Assembly: GCF_031085155.1 (NCBI RefSeq)
Contig: NZ_JAVHUL010000012.1
Coordinates: 1 to 64,000 of the forward strand
Length of the DNA: 64,000 nucleotides
Direction: 5' to 3'
DNA from: Mesonia profundi
GTDB lineage: Bacteria > Bacteroidota > Bacteroidia > Flavobacteriales > Flavobacteriaceae
Shown: piece after piece, positions 17,901 through 26,334 of the stretch
How the letters are laid out: each line of letters starts with the position of its first letter
Position numbering within the stretch: the stretch's first letter is position 1
Notes under the pieces: model-generated
Databases searched by the model: none
What the model saw: only the letters and a program-made list of their open reading frames with translations
Told to the model about the DNA's origin: nothing
Program-made: the position numbers and the translations under genes

Positions 17901-18194
17901 CTATTTATTTATGATTTCTAACTTTTTAATCTGTAAAAACGACTTTACATATCCATTGCCAAAACTTTCAATTTCAATAACAAATACCTCATTGTGTTTT
18001 GCTTCAAACGTTATTTTCTGGCTTTTGAGAACTAATCCGCCTTTAGCGAACAAGGTGTGCTTTCCTTCTTCAATATTCCATTTTTTTATTTCTCCCCTAT
18101 CAATACGTCCAATTTTTTTATTATCTAAATAAATATTTACACCAATTAAACCAAATGTGAATTCTTTTTTTCTTCTGATTACTAAGTCTGCCAT
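17901..18194 (-). CDS. Small PEGA-like beta-sandwich protein
   Basis: A 97-residue protein with no signal peptide or membrane helix. The pattern VNIYLDNKKIGRIDRGE followed by WNIEEGKHTLFAK is what PEGA-type or carbohydrate-binding-like small beta domains show. The function is unknown. It stands alone between the hydrolase and the AraC regulator, both on the same strand, 31 bases upstream of the hydrolase start. Confidence 0.6.
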   Translation of the reverse strand: MADLVIRRKKEFTFGLIGVNIYLDNKKIGRIDRGEIKKWNIEEGKHTLFAKGGLVLKSQKITFEAKHNEVFVIEIESFGNGYVKSFLQIKKLEIINK

Positions 18195-18319
18195 TTATAA
18201 ATTTTTAGAATGCTACCAACAATAAAAAACTTATTTTTTATTGTTGGTTCTATTTGTTTTTTTACAAAACTAACTTCAAAAGAATTCACAAAATTGTAGA
18301 ATTGGGACATTGTACCAGT

Positions 18320-19153
18320 TTAGTCTTTAAAATTCCAAATTGTATCTTCTGACCCCATTTTGGTAACAGCAGCCAAGAATTTTTTCGGCGGAAGCTGCGT
18401 TAGTTTCTTAAATTGCTTGATAAAATCGGATTGATCAAAATAGTTTTCCGAAGAAATCTGCGTGAGATTAACGTCTTTTTGCTCTTGTATTTTTTTTAGT
18501 GCCAATCTAAATTTAATCAATTTTTTATACCCTTCAACCGAACAATCCAAATGTTTCTGAAACAAGCGTAAAAGCGTTTTTCTACTCACTTCCAACTCTT
18601 CAGCAAGATCTTGCACCGCAATCATTCCTTCGCTTTCAATGATACGCTGCAAAGCTTTTTTCAGTCTCACTTCTGGAAACTCCGTTTGACGCTCAAGAAA
18701 GTAGCTGTTCAATAAAGTTGATTTTTCCTCAATCTCTTCCGCAGTAAAAACGAGATCAAGAACTTTCTCAAAATTTCTTCCGAAGCAACTTACATAATTC
18801 ACATGATTAGGAAATAGGTCGGTATAATTTCCGTGAATAAAATGATGTATTCCCAAAGGTTGAAAAACAATGCCTACTTTTTGAAAAACCCCATGTAAAT
18901 GCACCGTACCTATTCTTGTTTGAAGTTTAGAATAGACTATGGGAGAAGCATCAACATCCGGTAGAACTTTTGCTGTCACCTCATCAAGTAAACAATGCGA
19001 GCTCTGTTGGTAAGCGGTAAGCGCATGTTTAAAGTGAGGATAATAGGTAAACGTCTTGTGAAAGTGGGAAGAAAAAGACTGGTGCACGTAATAATATGCA
19101 ATATAGGGAGCTAGTGCTGGCGCTGGTTGACACGTTAAAAATTGATCTTCCAC
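18320..19153 (-). CDS. AraC-family transcriptional regulator
   Basis: About 277 residues from a GTG at 19153 (reading MEDQFLTCQPAPALAPYI). Longer frames start at a GTG at 19195, inside a terminator hairpin, and are implausible. The N-terminal 150 residues form a DUF6597-like sensor region (YIAYYYVHQ, HLHGVFQKVGIVFQPLGIHHF). The C-terminal AraC/XylS DNA-binding domain (about 180-270) has IAVQDLAEELEVSRKTLLRLF and the second helix-turn-helix FDQSDFIKQFKKLTQLPPKKF. Only 25 bases separate its start from the direct-repeat copy at 19179-19512, so its promoter must lie in the duplicated DNA. The target is unknown. Confidence 0.85.
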   Translation of the reverse strand: MEDQFLTCQPAPALAPYIAYYYVHQSFSSHFHKTFTYYPHFKHALTAYQQSSHCLLDEVTAKVLPDVDASPIVYSKLQTRIGTVHLHGVFQKVGIVFQPLGIHHFIHGNYTDLFPNHVNYVSCFGRNFEKVLDLVFTAEEIEEKSTLLNSYFLERQTEFPEVRLKKALQRIIESEGMIAVQDLAEELEVSRKTLLRLFQKHLDCSVEGYKKLIKFRLALKKIQEQKDVNLTQISSENYFDQSDFIKQFKKLTQLPPKKFLAAVTKMGSEDTIWNFKD

Positions 19154-19182
19154 AGTTTTTTCTTTGAAAGATGAAGATAACA

Positions 19183-19217
19183 AAAACCCCCTCACTTTAA
19201 AAAAGCGAGGGGGTTTT
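19183..19217. terminator. Terminator hairpin, left repeat copy
   Basis: AAAACCCCCTC pairs perfectly with GAGGGGGTTTT. It is the same hairpin as at 21349-21383. Symmetric A and T tracts make it bidirectional. Here it lies just upstream of the AraC regulator. Confidence 0.8.
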
Positions 19218-19362
19218 CTATGTTATACGAAATTGTCACTTCGAGTGGGATGCTTTAGAAAACAAGAAATCTTGATTTCCTAAGTTTTCTAAGCAGGTGG
19301 TAATCGAGAAGTTTTAGTTCTTCAACTAGGTCTCGACTCCGCTCGACCTGACATTTGATTTT

Positions 19363-19512
19363 CTACAAATCAAATTTAATTCCTTGTGCTAAAGGAAGTT
19401 CCGTGGTATAATTAATCGTGTTGGTTTGACGACGCATATACACTTTCCAAGCATCACTACCAGATTCTCTTCCGCCTCCGGTATCTTTTCCTCCACCAAA
19501 AGCTCCACCAAT
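19363..19512 (-). pseudogene. 3' fragment of the ALDH7-type gene (49 codons)
   Basis: The minus strand reads the last 49 residues of the intact aldehyde dehydrogenase at 21529-23082 in frame, from IGGAFGG to QGIKFDL and a stop, with one amino acid change (Glu to Gly). It has no start codon, and the similarity stops abruptly at 19512. It was created by the direct duplication, not by decay of a separate gene. Confidence 0.9.
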
Positions 19513-19642
19513 AAAAAATAAAACCCTCTCCATTTTTTAAAACTTTCAATAAGATTTAGATTTCCATGCGTTAATTTTACAATTCATCGCTTAAAGGATG
19601 GTATCCCGATAGTGAAGTTGTCATTATTAAAAATTAAAGAAG
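19513..19642. other. Spacer upstream of the SEC-C gene
   Basis: This 130-base AT-rich stretch is unique to the cassette between the two direct-repeat copies. It should hold the promoter of the SEC-C gene; I see no convincing -7/-33 pair. Confidence 0.4.
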
Positions 19643-21310
19643 ATGGAAGATTCTAGATACGAGCAAAGAAATTATAAAATAACCAATGATCCCGAAATTT
19701 TAAACAAGCAGAATTGTGTAACTCCGTTTATTCAGGAAATTATTGAAGATATACATCCCGATGTGGAAAAGGGCAGGAAGTATATGATTCAAAAACTACA
19801 AAAATTGATTACCAAATATCCACAAGTTCCCATTTTTAAAAACTTTTTAACTGTAGTTTATAAACAACGCGGGGAAATGGAAAAAGCGATCCAACTCAAC
19901 AAGCGATTGCATAAAGAACATCCCGATTATTTCTTCGGAAAAGTAAATCTTGCTGCAGAATATCTTACTTCACAAGAATATGACAAGATTCCTGAAGTTT
20001 TGGGAGAGGAAATGGAATTGCAAGACTTATATCCTAACCGAGATACTTTTCATATTGCCGAATTTATTTCTTTCTATCAAATAAGCGGACTCTATTACTT
20101 ATATACAGGCGATTTGGAGCAAGCCGAAATTCGTTTAGAAATGATTCAAGAATTAGATAAGGATAACCCCAAGGTTCTAGATTTAGAATGGAGGATTGAA
20201 GACTATAAAACTGAATTAGAATTAGAGCAGGATATAGATCATGAAATACCACCCGAACCTTATAAGACAGGGGCAGATAGACATTCCCATTTACAAACAC
20301 TTGAAGCTCCAAAATTTAATTTCCCGCTACAAATGCAGTGGCTTTATGAGGAAGATTACGATTTCCCAGAAAATAAATTGCAAAAAATTCTTGCGTTAGA
20401 ACGGGAGCCGCTAATAAAAGATCTTCAAAAGGTGCTGAATGACAGTATTTTACGTTTCGAGTATTTTTTAAATGATCCCGAAAATGAAGAGTTTACCATG
20501 TTCCCTATTCACGCCCTATTTATAATTTGTGAACTTAAAGCTACAGAGGCAATTCCTACAATTCTAGAGGTTCTTCAGCAAGACGAGGAAATTTATGAAA
20601 CTTGGTTTGGCGATTTTATTAATGATATTGTCAATTCTATAGTGTTTACTTTCGGAGAAGAACATTATAAACAATTTTTTGAATTCTTAAAACTTCCTAA
20701 TTTATATACTTTTTCCAAATCCTATGTTTCTGAAGGATTTATTTACCTCTTAAGAGAGAAACCAGCACTTCGCCAACAATTTTTAAGTGATTATAAACAT
20801 ATCCTTGACTTTTTTATCGAGAAACAAGAAGATGAAGATTATACAAATGAACTTACCTACGGTTTAATTATTTCAGATGTGGTTTCGGCTGGTTTTAAAG
20901 AATTGCTTCCAGAGATTACAAAGCTTTATAAACTCAACTTAGTGGCTGAAGATGTCTGTGGTGATCTAGAAGAAATAGAGAAAAATATTCAGGAAACAGA
21001 ATTAAATTATTTGAAAAAAGAATTCCATAAATCCAATTTTTTTGAAAAATACCACTTATGGAAAGTAGGTTATGAAAGCTACCTTGAAAAAGAATTTGAA
21101 GATATAGATTTTGAAGAAGAAGAAGACTTTCTTGAGGATGATGATTTTGATGATGATGATGATGTTAGCTTTGACGAAGAAGCTTTCCAGAGGTTAATCT
21201 TAAACAATCAAGACAGCGAGCCTTCAATAAAACCAAAAGAGCCGAGAAGAAACGACCCTTGTCCTTGTGGAAGCGGCAAAAAATACAAGAAATGTTGTTT
21301 GAATGCTTAA
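19643..21310 (+). CDS. TPR, DUF1186 and SEC-C zinc-motif protein
   Basis: A 555-residue protein. The N-terminal part (about 45-195) has TPR-like helices (FLTVVYKQRGEMEKAIQLNK). The central part (about 255-470) resembles DUF1186, a helical repeat domain (FPIHALFIICELKATEAIP). A very acidic linker (about 488-520, with runs of Glu and Asp) leads to a canonical C-terminal SEC-C zinc motif (RRNDPCPCGSGKKYKKCC). SEC-C is the motif by which SecA contacts SecB or ribosomes; in other proteins it is a generic protein-binding finger. Function unknown. The gene lies alone between the two copies of a 334-bp direct repeat, which suggests it was inserted as a unit. Confidence 0.85.
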   Translation: MEDSRYEQRNYKITNDPEILNKQNCVTPFIQEIIEDIHPDVEKGRKYMIQKLQKLITKYPQVPIFKNFLTVVYKQRGEMEKAIQLNKRLHKEHPDYFFGKVNLAAEYLTSQEYDKIPEVLGEEMELQDLYPNRDTFHIAEFISFYQISGLYYLYTGDLEQAEIRLEMIQELDKDNPKVLDLEWRIEDYKTELELEQDIDHEIPPEPYKTGADRHSHLQTLEAPKFNFPLQMQWLYEEDYDFPENKLQKILALEREPLIKDLQKVLNDSILRFEYFLNDPENEEFTMFPIHALFIICELKATEAIPTILEVLQQDEEIYETWFGDFINDIVNSIVFTFGEEHYKQFFEFLKLPNLYTFSKSYVSEGFIYLLREKPALRQQFLSDYKHILDFFIEKQEDEDYTNELTYGLIISDVVSAGFKELLPEITKLYKLNLVAEDVCGDLEEIEKNIQETELNYLKKEFHKSNFFEKYHLWKVGYESYLEKEFEDIDFEEEEDFLEDDDFDDDDDVSFDEEAFQRLILNNQDSEPSIKPKEPRRNDPCPCGSGKKYKKCCLNA

Positions 21311-21344
21311 TACTAATTAAACAGATAACATTTAAATTGGTATA

Positions 21345-21678
21345 AACAAAAACCCCCTCACTTTAAAAAAGCGAGGGGGTTTTCTATGTTATACGAAATT
21401 TTCACTTCGAGTGGGATACTTTAGAAAACAAGAAATCTTGATTTCCTAAGTTTTCTAAGCAGGTGGTAATCGAGAAATTTTAGTTCTTCAACTAGGTCTC
21501 GACTCCGCTCGACCTGACATTTCGTTTTCTATAAATCAAATTTGATTCCTTGTGCTAAAGGAAGTTCCGTGGTATAATTAATCGTGTTGGTTTGACGACG
21601 CATATACACTTTCCAAGCATCAGAACCAGATTCTCTTCCGCCTCCGGTATCTTTTTCACCACCAAAAGCTCCACCAAT
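21345..21678. repeat. 334-bp direct repeat, right copy
   Basis: This is the partner of 19179-19512. In this copy the repeat is continuous with the intact ALDH gene, so it is the likely original. It covers the terminator, the spacer and the last 49 codons of the gene. Confidence 0.93.
21349..21383. terminator. Bidirectional terminator between SEC-C and ALDH genes
   Basis: An 11-bp perfect stem, AAAACCCCCTC/GAGGGGGTTTT, with further internal pairs and T tracts on both strands. It lies between convergent genes. Confidence 0.88.
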
Positions 21679-23082
21679 CTCAGCACCAGAAGTACCAATA
21701 TTTACGTTAGAGATTCCGCAGTCAGATCCTTCTACAGAAAGAAAACGCTCTGCTTCACGCAGATTGTTGGTCATAATTGCCGAAGAAAGTCCTTGACGAA
21801 CTCCGTTTTGCAATTTCAACGCATCGGTTACATCTCCTTTATACTTCATGATATATAATACAGGAGCAAAAGTTTCGTGTTGTACAATTTCAAAATGGTT
21901 TTCCGCTTCCGCGATAGCAGGTTTTACGTAGCATCCGCTTTCGTAACCTTCGCCTTCTAAAACACCACCTTCAACTAAAACTTTACCGCCTTCTTCCTCT
22001 ACTTTTTTCAAGGCATTTAGGTAATTCTTTACAGAATCTTTATCGATTAACGGCCCTACGTGATTGTTTTCATCCAATGGATTCCCAATACGCAACTGTC
22101 CGTAAGCTTTAACCACGGCATCTTTTACTTTATCATAGATATCTTCGTGTACAATTAAGCGACGCGTAGACGTACAACGCTGCCCGCAAGTACCAACCGC
22201 TCCAAATACAGCTCCAATTACCGTATTTTTAATGTTCGCATCTGGCGTTACAATAATCGCATTGTTTCCACCAAGCTCCAGTAAAGTTTTTCCTAGACGT
22301 CCTGCTACTTCCTTCGCTACGATTTTCCCCATTCGGGTAGAACCTGTAGCTGAAATTAATGGCACACGCTCATCTTTAGTCATCATCTCTCCAACCGTAT
22401 GGTCTCCTGTAATTAAACAAGAAATTCCTTCTGGAACTCCGTTTTCAGAAAATACACGCGCTGCAATATTTTGACACGCTACAGAAGTAAGCGGAGTCTT
22501 CTCAGATCCTTTCCAGATACAAGCATCTCCACAAACCCAAGCTAAGGCCGTGTTCCAAGACCAAACCGCTACTGGGAAGTTAAACGCAGAAATTACGCCT
22601 ACTACGCCCAATGGGTGGTATTGTTCGTACATTCTATGACCAGGGCGCTCAGAATGCATGGTTAACCCGTGCAACTGGCGAGATAGACCTACTGCAAAAT
22701 CACAGATGTCTATCATTTCCTGTACTTCTCCCAATCCTTCTTGATACGATTTCCCCATTTCGTAAGAAACCAATTTTCCTAATGGTTCTTTTAAACGACG
22801 CAGTTCATCATTAAATTTTCTCACTACTTCTCCACGCTGTGGTGCAGGAAGTGTTCTCCATTCTTTAAAACCTTCAGATGCGGTAGAAATCACTTTTTCA
22901 AAATCTTCCTTAGTGGTCGCTTTCACCTTTCCTATTAAAGCTCCGTCTACGGGAGAATAAGATTCGATGATTTCACCATTACTAAAAAAGTCTTTTCCAG
23001 TAGAAGTACCGTTGTTTATATCCTTTAAGCCTAATTCTTTTAAGGCCTTATCGATTCCAAATTCTTTTGCAATTTGACTCAT
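21529..23082 (-). CDS. ALDH7-family (antiquitin-like) aldehyde dehydrogenase
   Basis: A 517-residue NAD-dependent aldehyde dehydrogenase. The fold signatures are VVGVISAFNFPVAVWSWN, LLELGG with general base Glu269, and GQRCTSTRR with catalytic Cys303. These match the ALDH7 group, which oxidises aminoadipate semialdehyde (piperideine-6-carboxylate) in lysine breakdown, better than generic ALDHs. Length is normal. It lies next to the 3-hydroxyanthranilate dioxygenase gene on the same strand but is separated by a repeat element, so a shared pathway is possible but not shown. Its last 49 codons are duplicated at 19363-19512. Confidence 0.88.
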   Translation of the reverse strand: MSQIAKEFGIDKALKELGLKDINNGTSTGKDFFSNGEIIESYSPVDGALIGKVKATTKEDFEKVISTASEGFKEWRTLPAPQRGEVVRKFNDELRRLKEPLGKLVSYEMGKSYQEGLGEVQEMIDICDFAVGLSRQLHGLTMHSERPGHRMYEQYHPLGVVGVISAFNFPVAVWSWNTALAWVCGDACIWKGSEKTPLTSVACQNIAARVFSENGVPEGISCLITGDHTVGEMMTKDERVPLISATGSTRMGKIVAKEVAGRLGKTLLELGGNNAIIVTPDANIKNTVIGAVFGAVGTCGQRCTSTRRLIVHEDIYDKVKDAVVKAYGQLRIGNPLDENNHVGPLIDKDSVKNYLNALKKVEEEGGKVLVEGGVLEGEGYESGCYVKPAIAEAENHFEIVQHETFAPVLYIMKYKGDVTDALKLQNGVRQGLSSAIMTNNLREAERFLSVEGSDCGISNVNIGTSGAEIGGAFGGEKDTGGGRESGSDAWKVYMRRQTNTINYTTELPLAQGIKFDL

Positions 23083-23527
23083 GTAATTGATATATTTTAA
23101 ATTATTGGTAAAAAAGCTGATTTAATCCTCTAATTGGTAGCGGATTTTCAACCAATGCCGAAAATAAAAAATTATCTTCTAAATACCTTGTAAATAATTT
23201 TAAGTTCCTGTTAATTTCCTAAATGCAGGTTTATAAAGGCTAAAGCGAATAAAATCTAAGCATAATTTTAAATTAGTTGTGTCCGACTAAGATACAAGAT
23301 CGCTTCGCTGAAAGACGTAAGATAAAAGACTTGATTCATAATAGCTTAATAACCAAATTAATTAAATTAAGAATAGGTATTTATTTTTTAAATTTCAATG
23401 CGCAACATCATAGCAAGCTGTAACATCCTTAAAAAGTTTAAAAACCTTATTATACTTGTAATAACAGAAATCTGTAATATTTTTATTGGACACTAGTGTT
23501 TTTCAATAATGAATTCGGATATGGGTA
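23083..23527. other. Intergenic region holding a reversed MITE-like element
   Basis: The 445-base spacer contains the upstream region of the ALDH gene, where no clear promoter box is visible, and the minus-oriented TGTCC/GGACA element at 23273-23496. No coding sequence is supported. Confidence 0.55.
23273..23496 (-). repeat. MITE-like intergenic element, copy C (reversed)
   Basis: Read on the minus strand it begins CTAGTGTCCAATAAAAATAT, has TTACAGA and TTCTG segments like copy A, and ends in the palindrome TTAGTCGGACACAACTAA. It is about 224 bp with short inverted ends (TGTCC/GGACA) and no reading frame. It lies downstream of nbaC. Confidence 0.7.
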
Positions 23528-24064
23528 CTACTCCGCCACAAATCGTTTATCCACATCCATCACCGTTCCGCAATTATCGCAGGTACGCAATTCTTTACTA
23601 GCATAGAAATGTTTAAAATGTTTCAAAAAATCGACTTCAATGTCATTTAACGGGAAATACACCTCGTACAATTTATGGTTGCAATTATCGCAAAACCACA
23701 GCAAACCATCCTCGCCAGATAAATCTTTTCGTTTTCTTTCTACCACCAAACCTATAGAATTTTCTCCTCGCGCAGGAGAATGCGGCACTTTACCAGGATG
23801 TAAATACATATCTCCAGGCCCTAATTTCATGGTTTTCTTTTCACCATCTTCTTGAATGTGCACCTCAATATTCCCTTCCAACTGATAGAACAATTCTTCG
23901 GTTTCATTGTAATGATAATCCTTCCTAGCATTGGGTCCCGCTACGATCATCACAATATAATCCCCCGCATCTTTGTATAAATTCTTATTGCCCACGGGAG
24001 GTTTTAAAGAGTCTCTATTTTCTTCAACCCACTTCGTTAAATTAAAAGGTTTTTGAATCGCCAT
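23528..24064 (-). CDS. nbaC: 3-hydroxyanthranilate 3,4-dioxygenase
   Basis: A 178-residue cupin dioxygenase that opens the ring of 3-hydroxyanthranilate in the kynurenine pathway. Iron ligands His51, Glu57 and His95 are all present (DYHYNETEELF, VPHSPAR), at the positions known for the bacterial enzyme. The C-terminal rubredoxin-like site has Cys125, Cys128, Cys162 and Cys165 (CDNC twice). Length is that of the bacterial form. No other kynurenine pathway gene is in the window apart from the adjacent aldehyde dehydrogenase, which does not look like the 2-aminomuconate semialdehyde type. Oppositely oriented repeat elements flank the gene. Confidence 0.95.
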   Translation of the reverse strand: MAIQKPFNLTKWVEENRDSLKPPVGNKNLYKDAGDYIVMIVAGPNARKDYHYNETEELFYQLEGNIEVHIQEDGEKKTMKLGPGDMYLHPGKVPHSPARGENSIGLVVERKRKDLSGEDGLLWFCDNCNHKLYEVYFPLNDIEVDFLKHFKHFYASKELRTCDNCGTVMDVDKRFVAE

Positions 24065-24537
24065 AGTTTTGTTTTTTTGAATTTTATAAATTTACTAAAA
24101 GCTTTTTAAACCTTTGTCATCATTCTGCTACTTTGGGCAACTTTTGCCCTAAAAAAGGGGCAAAACCGCGCTATTCGTTACAATTCCGTTTGTGCTAAGG
24201 CACAATCCGGGATTTTCACTACTATCGCTGTCGCAAAAAATGAGTATCTTTTATTTTCAATTATTAGTGTCCGTTTAAAATTTTACAGAGTTCTGCGGAT
24301 TCAGACATAATAGGCATTCTGAGGTTTTTAGGTTAATTACTGCTTGCTAGTGACTTTATCATTGATAATTTAAAGATTAATAAAAATTTTTACTGATTTA
24401 TTGTAATTATCAGGTTGTTAACAATCATTTCTCATATCTTATGTCTTTCAGCGCAGCGGCCCGCCCGAACGTATTGTTTCGATACGGGCAGGTCTTATCT
24501 CTTAGTTGGACACGGCTAATTCCTAATTTTTAACACT
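24065..24537. other. Intergenic region with two dispersed repeats
   Basis: This 473-base spacer separates the divergent nbaC and asparaginase genes. It holds a GC-richer block near 24130-24240 resembling a flavobacterial dispersed palindromic repeat (GGGCAACTTTTGCCC, then ATTTTCACTACTATCGC), followed by MITE-like copy A at 24264-24519. The asparaginase start lies 18 bases past the element, so its promoter is inside or overlapping the repeat. Confidence 0.55.
24264..24519 (+). repeat. MITE-like intergenic element, copy A
   Basis: About 256 bp, from TTAGTGTCCGTTTAAAATTT to the end palindrome TTAGTTGGACACGGCTAA. The block before the right end (CTTATGTCTTTCAGCGCAGC then GATACGGGCAGGTCTTAT) is shared in outline with copies B and C. 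No reading frame. Confidence 0.7.
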
Positions 24538-25602
24538 ATGAAAAATATTCTACTTCTCTGGGGTGTCTTATGCTTAAGCATCAGTTGCCAGCAAACCAAT
24601 AAATCTTCTGTTGATCCTACTCAAAAGCAAACTACGCTAGATACAATTCAAAAAAAACCAAACGCCCCTTTTGGCATTGTCATCCACGGTGGCGCAGGAA
24701 AAATCATCAAAGAAAACCTTAGCGACAGCTTAGAAAAAGTATACCATGAAAAACTTTCCGAAGCTATTTCTAAAGGCAACGACATCTTAAAAAACGGAGG
24801 TTCTGCCGTAGAAGCCGTAAAACAAAGTATCAATATCTTGGAAGATTCTCCTTTGTTTAATTCGGGGAAAGGCGCTGTACTCACCCACGAAGAACAACCC
24901 GAACTGGACGCTTCCATTATGGATGGAAAAACCTTAAATGCTGGCGGAGTTAGCGGTGTTTCTACCGTCAAAAATCCTATTAATTTGGCCTATGAAGTAA
25001 TGGAAAACTCAGAGCATGTATTTTTATCTGGAAAAGGCGCCGAAGCTTTTGCGAAAACCAGAAAGCTCACTTTAGTAGACCCTTCTTATTTTATTACTAA
25101 AAAGCAACTTCAAAATGTTCGTCGCATCAAACAAAAAGAAAACAACAAACAGGCGTCTTTCTATAATCCAGACCTCAACGGAAGCAAATTTGGCACCGTA
25201 GGTTGTGTGGCTTTAGACAAAAACGGAAACCTTGCCGCCGGGACTTCTACCGGAGGGATGACCAATAAAAAGTGGGGACGCATTGGTGATTCTCCTATTA
25301 TTGGCGCGGGAACTTACGCCAACAATGCGACTTGCGCTGTTTCGGGGACAGGTTGGGGAGAATATTACATTCGTGGTGTCGTAGCTTATGATATTTCTGC
25401 CTTAATGGAATATAAAGGACTCAGCATACAAGAAGCTGTAAAAAAAGTAATCTATAAGAAACAACCTCAACTAGGTGGCGAAGGTGGCATTATCGCCATC
25501 GATCATTTGGGTAATATTGCGATGGAATTTAATACTCCGGGAATGTTTAGAGCCAGTTATTTAAACGATGAATTAGACATTAAAATGTATCAAAAAGAAT
25601 AA
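24538..25602 (+). CDS. Plant-type (Ntn hydrolase) L-asparaginase / isoaspartyl peptidase, lipoprotein
   Basis: A 354-residue Ntn hydrolase that cleaves isoaspartyl dipeptides and asparagine after self-processing. The cleavage site and nucleophile are Thr220 in GSKFGTVGCVALD, followed by the substrate loop TSTGGMTNKKWGRIGDSPI and GAGTYA. The opening FGIVIHGGAGK is typical. A type II signal peptide with Cys17 (SISCQQ) predicts anchoring as an envelope lipoprotein, which is common for this family in Bacteroidota. Stand-alone gene. Confidence 0.92.
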   Translation: MKNILLLWGVLCLSISCQQTNKSSVDPTQKQTTLDTIQKKPNAPFGIVIHGGAGKIIKENLSDSLEKVYHEKLSEAISKGNDILKNGGSAVEAVKQSINILEDSPLFNSGKGAVLTHEEQPELDASIMDGKTLNAGGVSGVSTVKNPINLAYEVMENSEHVFLSGKGAEAFAKTRKLTLVDPSYFITKKQLQNVRRIKQKENNKQASFYNPDLNGSKFGTVGCVALDKNGNLAAGTSTGGMTNKKWGRIGDSPIIGAGTYANNATCAVSGTGWGEYYIRGVVAYDISALMEYKGLSIQEAVKKVIYKKQPQLGGEGGIIAIDHLGNIAMEFNTPGMFRASYLNDELDIKMYQKE

Positions 25603-26334
25603 TTCTCTTAGAATTGAAATGAACCTATATCCGGTGGCTGAGTGATTCTCGATCGAAAATTATATCGAAGCCATATCCCAATTTTTTTCGACAAACTAAA
25701 AAAAAGCTCCTTCCTTTTTTGCTTCTACCACGAAGGTTGGGTCTAGAATTTTATTTTTTAATTTAAAGGATAACCGACTTAGGACTGAAAGACGTAATAT
25801 TTTTTTACTATTTGAGGTGAATAGCGTTTTAAACAATATTAGTAATGCCGTGTAAAGTCTTATTATAGTTGCGTGCCAAAGGCTTTTTATATTGAAAGGG
25901 ATTATTTTTAACGGTATGTTGTTTTTGGCATATCGAAAATTTATCGTGAAATTTGAGATGAAAATTCCGTAAAATTTTAGGCTGTTTGAGCCCAACAACT
26001 TTTTTTTAGGTTAATCTAAAGTTTATTGGCGAGTTCCTAAAATTTAGGGATTGAGTGATAAATTTAGATAAAGTTTCGTCAGCCTAGACTTTTTTGTTTC
26101 TTTTTTGGGCAATGCAAAAAAGAAAAAACTATATCAGAATCTTTAAATATAAATTCTATTCTAAATTTAATTAGGACAGTACTGATTTGAGATATTGAAA
26201 AATATTGCTATCATTCTTTTTTATAAATTTCATCTTATGTCTTACGTCATTTAGTCATTTAGTCATTTATCATAAAAGAGATTTTCTGTATTTCCCACAT
26301 AAATAAGACTAGAACTTTATATCTTTAGTTCATA
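25603..26334. repeat. Long non-coding region with dispersed repeats
   Basis: In 732 bases I see three repeat-like parts. The first is at about 25631-25678, GGTGGCTGAGTGATT then TATCGAAGCCAT, a relative of the tandem repeat at 60335. The second is a block around 25900-26000 (AGGCTGTTTGAGCCC). The third is a hairpin near 26090-26130 in which TTTCTTTTTTG pairs with CAAAAAAGAAA around GGCAATG. These look like flavobacterial dispersed non-coding sequence. A 100-codon minus-strand open frame at 25696-25998 is not convincing. The end holds the promoter of the next gene. Confidence 0.5.
26320..26327 (+). promoter_or_regulatory. Putative -7 box TATCTTTA
   Basis: One base from TAnnTTTG, 7 bases before the start of the T9SS substrate gene. 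The same box sits before DUF6705-like copy 1. Confidence 0.4.

Larger units (their letters stand above)
19179..19512. repeat. 334-bp direct repeat, left copy
   Basis: Matches 21345-21678 at a constant offset of 2,166 with about 11 differences and no gaps by eye. It holds the GC-rich bidirectional terminator hairpin, an intergenic palindromic segment (GGTCTCGACTCCGCTCGACC) and the last 49 codons of the ALDH gene. Neither copy is linked to a recognisable transposase. Confidence 0.93.

Noticed and set aside
19195-19195. GTG start of the AraC regulator at 19195
   Set aside because: It lies within the duplicated terminator hairpin; GTG at 19153 gives the family-like N-terminus.
19179-21678. Insertion sequence or composite transposon
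   Set aside because: No transposase, no terminal inverted repeats and the repeat is part of a host gene and its terminator.
25696-25998. 100-codon minus-strand open frame after the asparaginase gene
   Set aside because: Its composition is not protein-like, it overlaps what look like dispersed non-coding repeats, and it has no neighbour or motif support.
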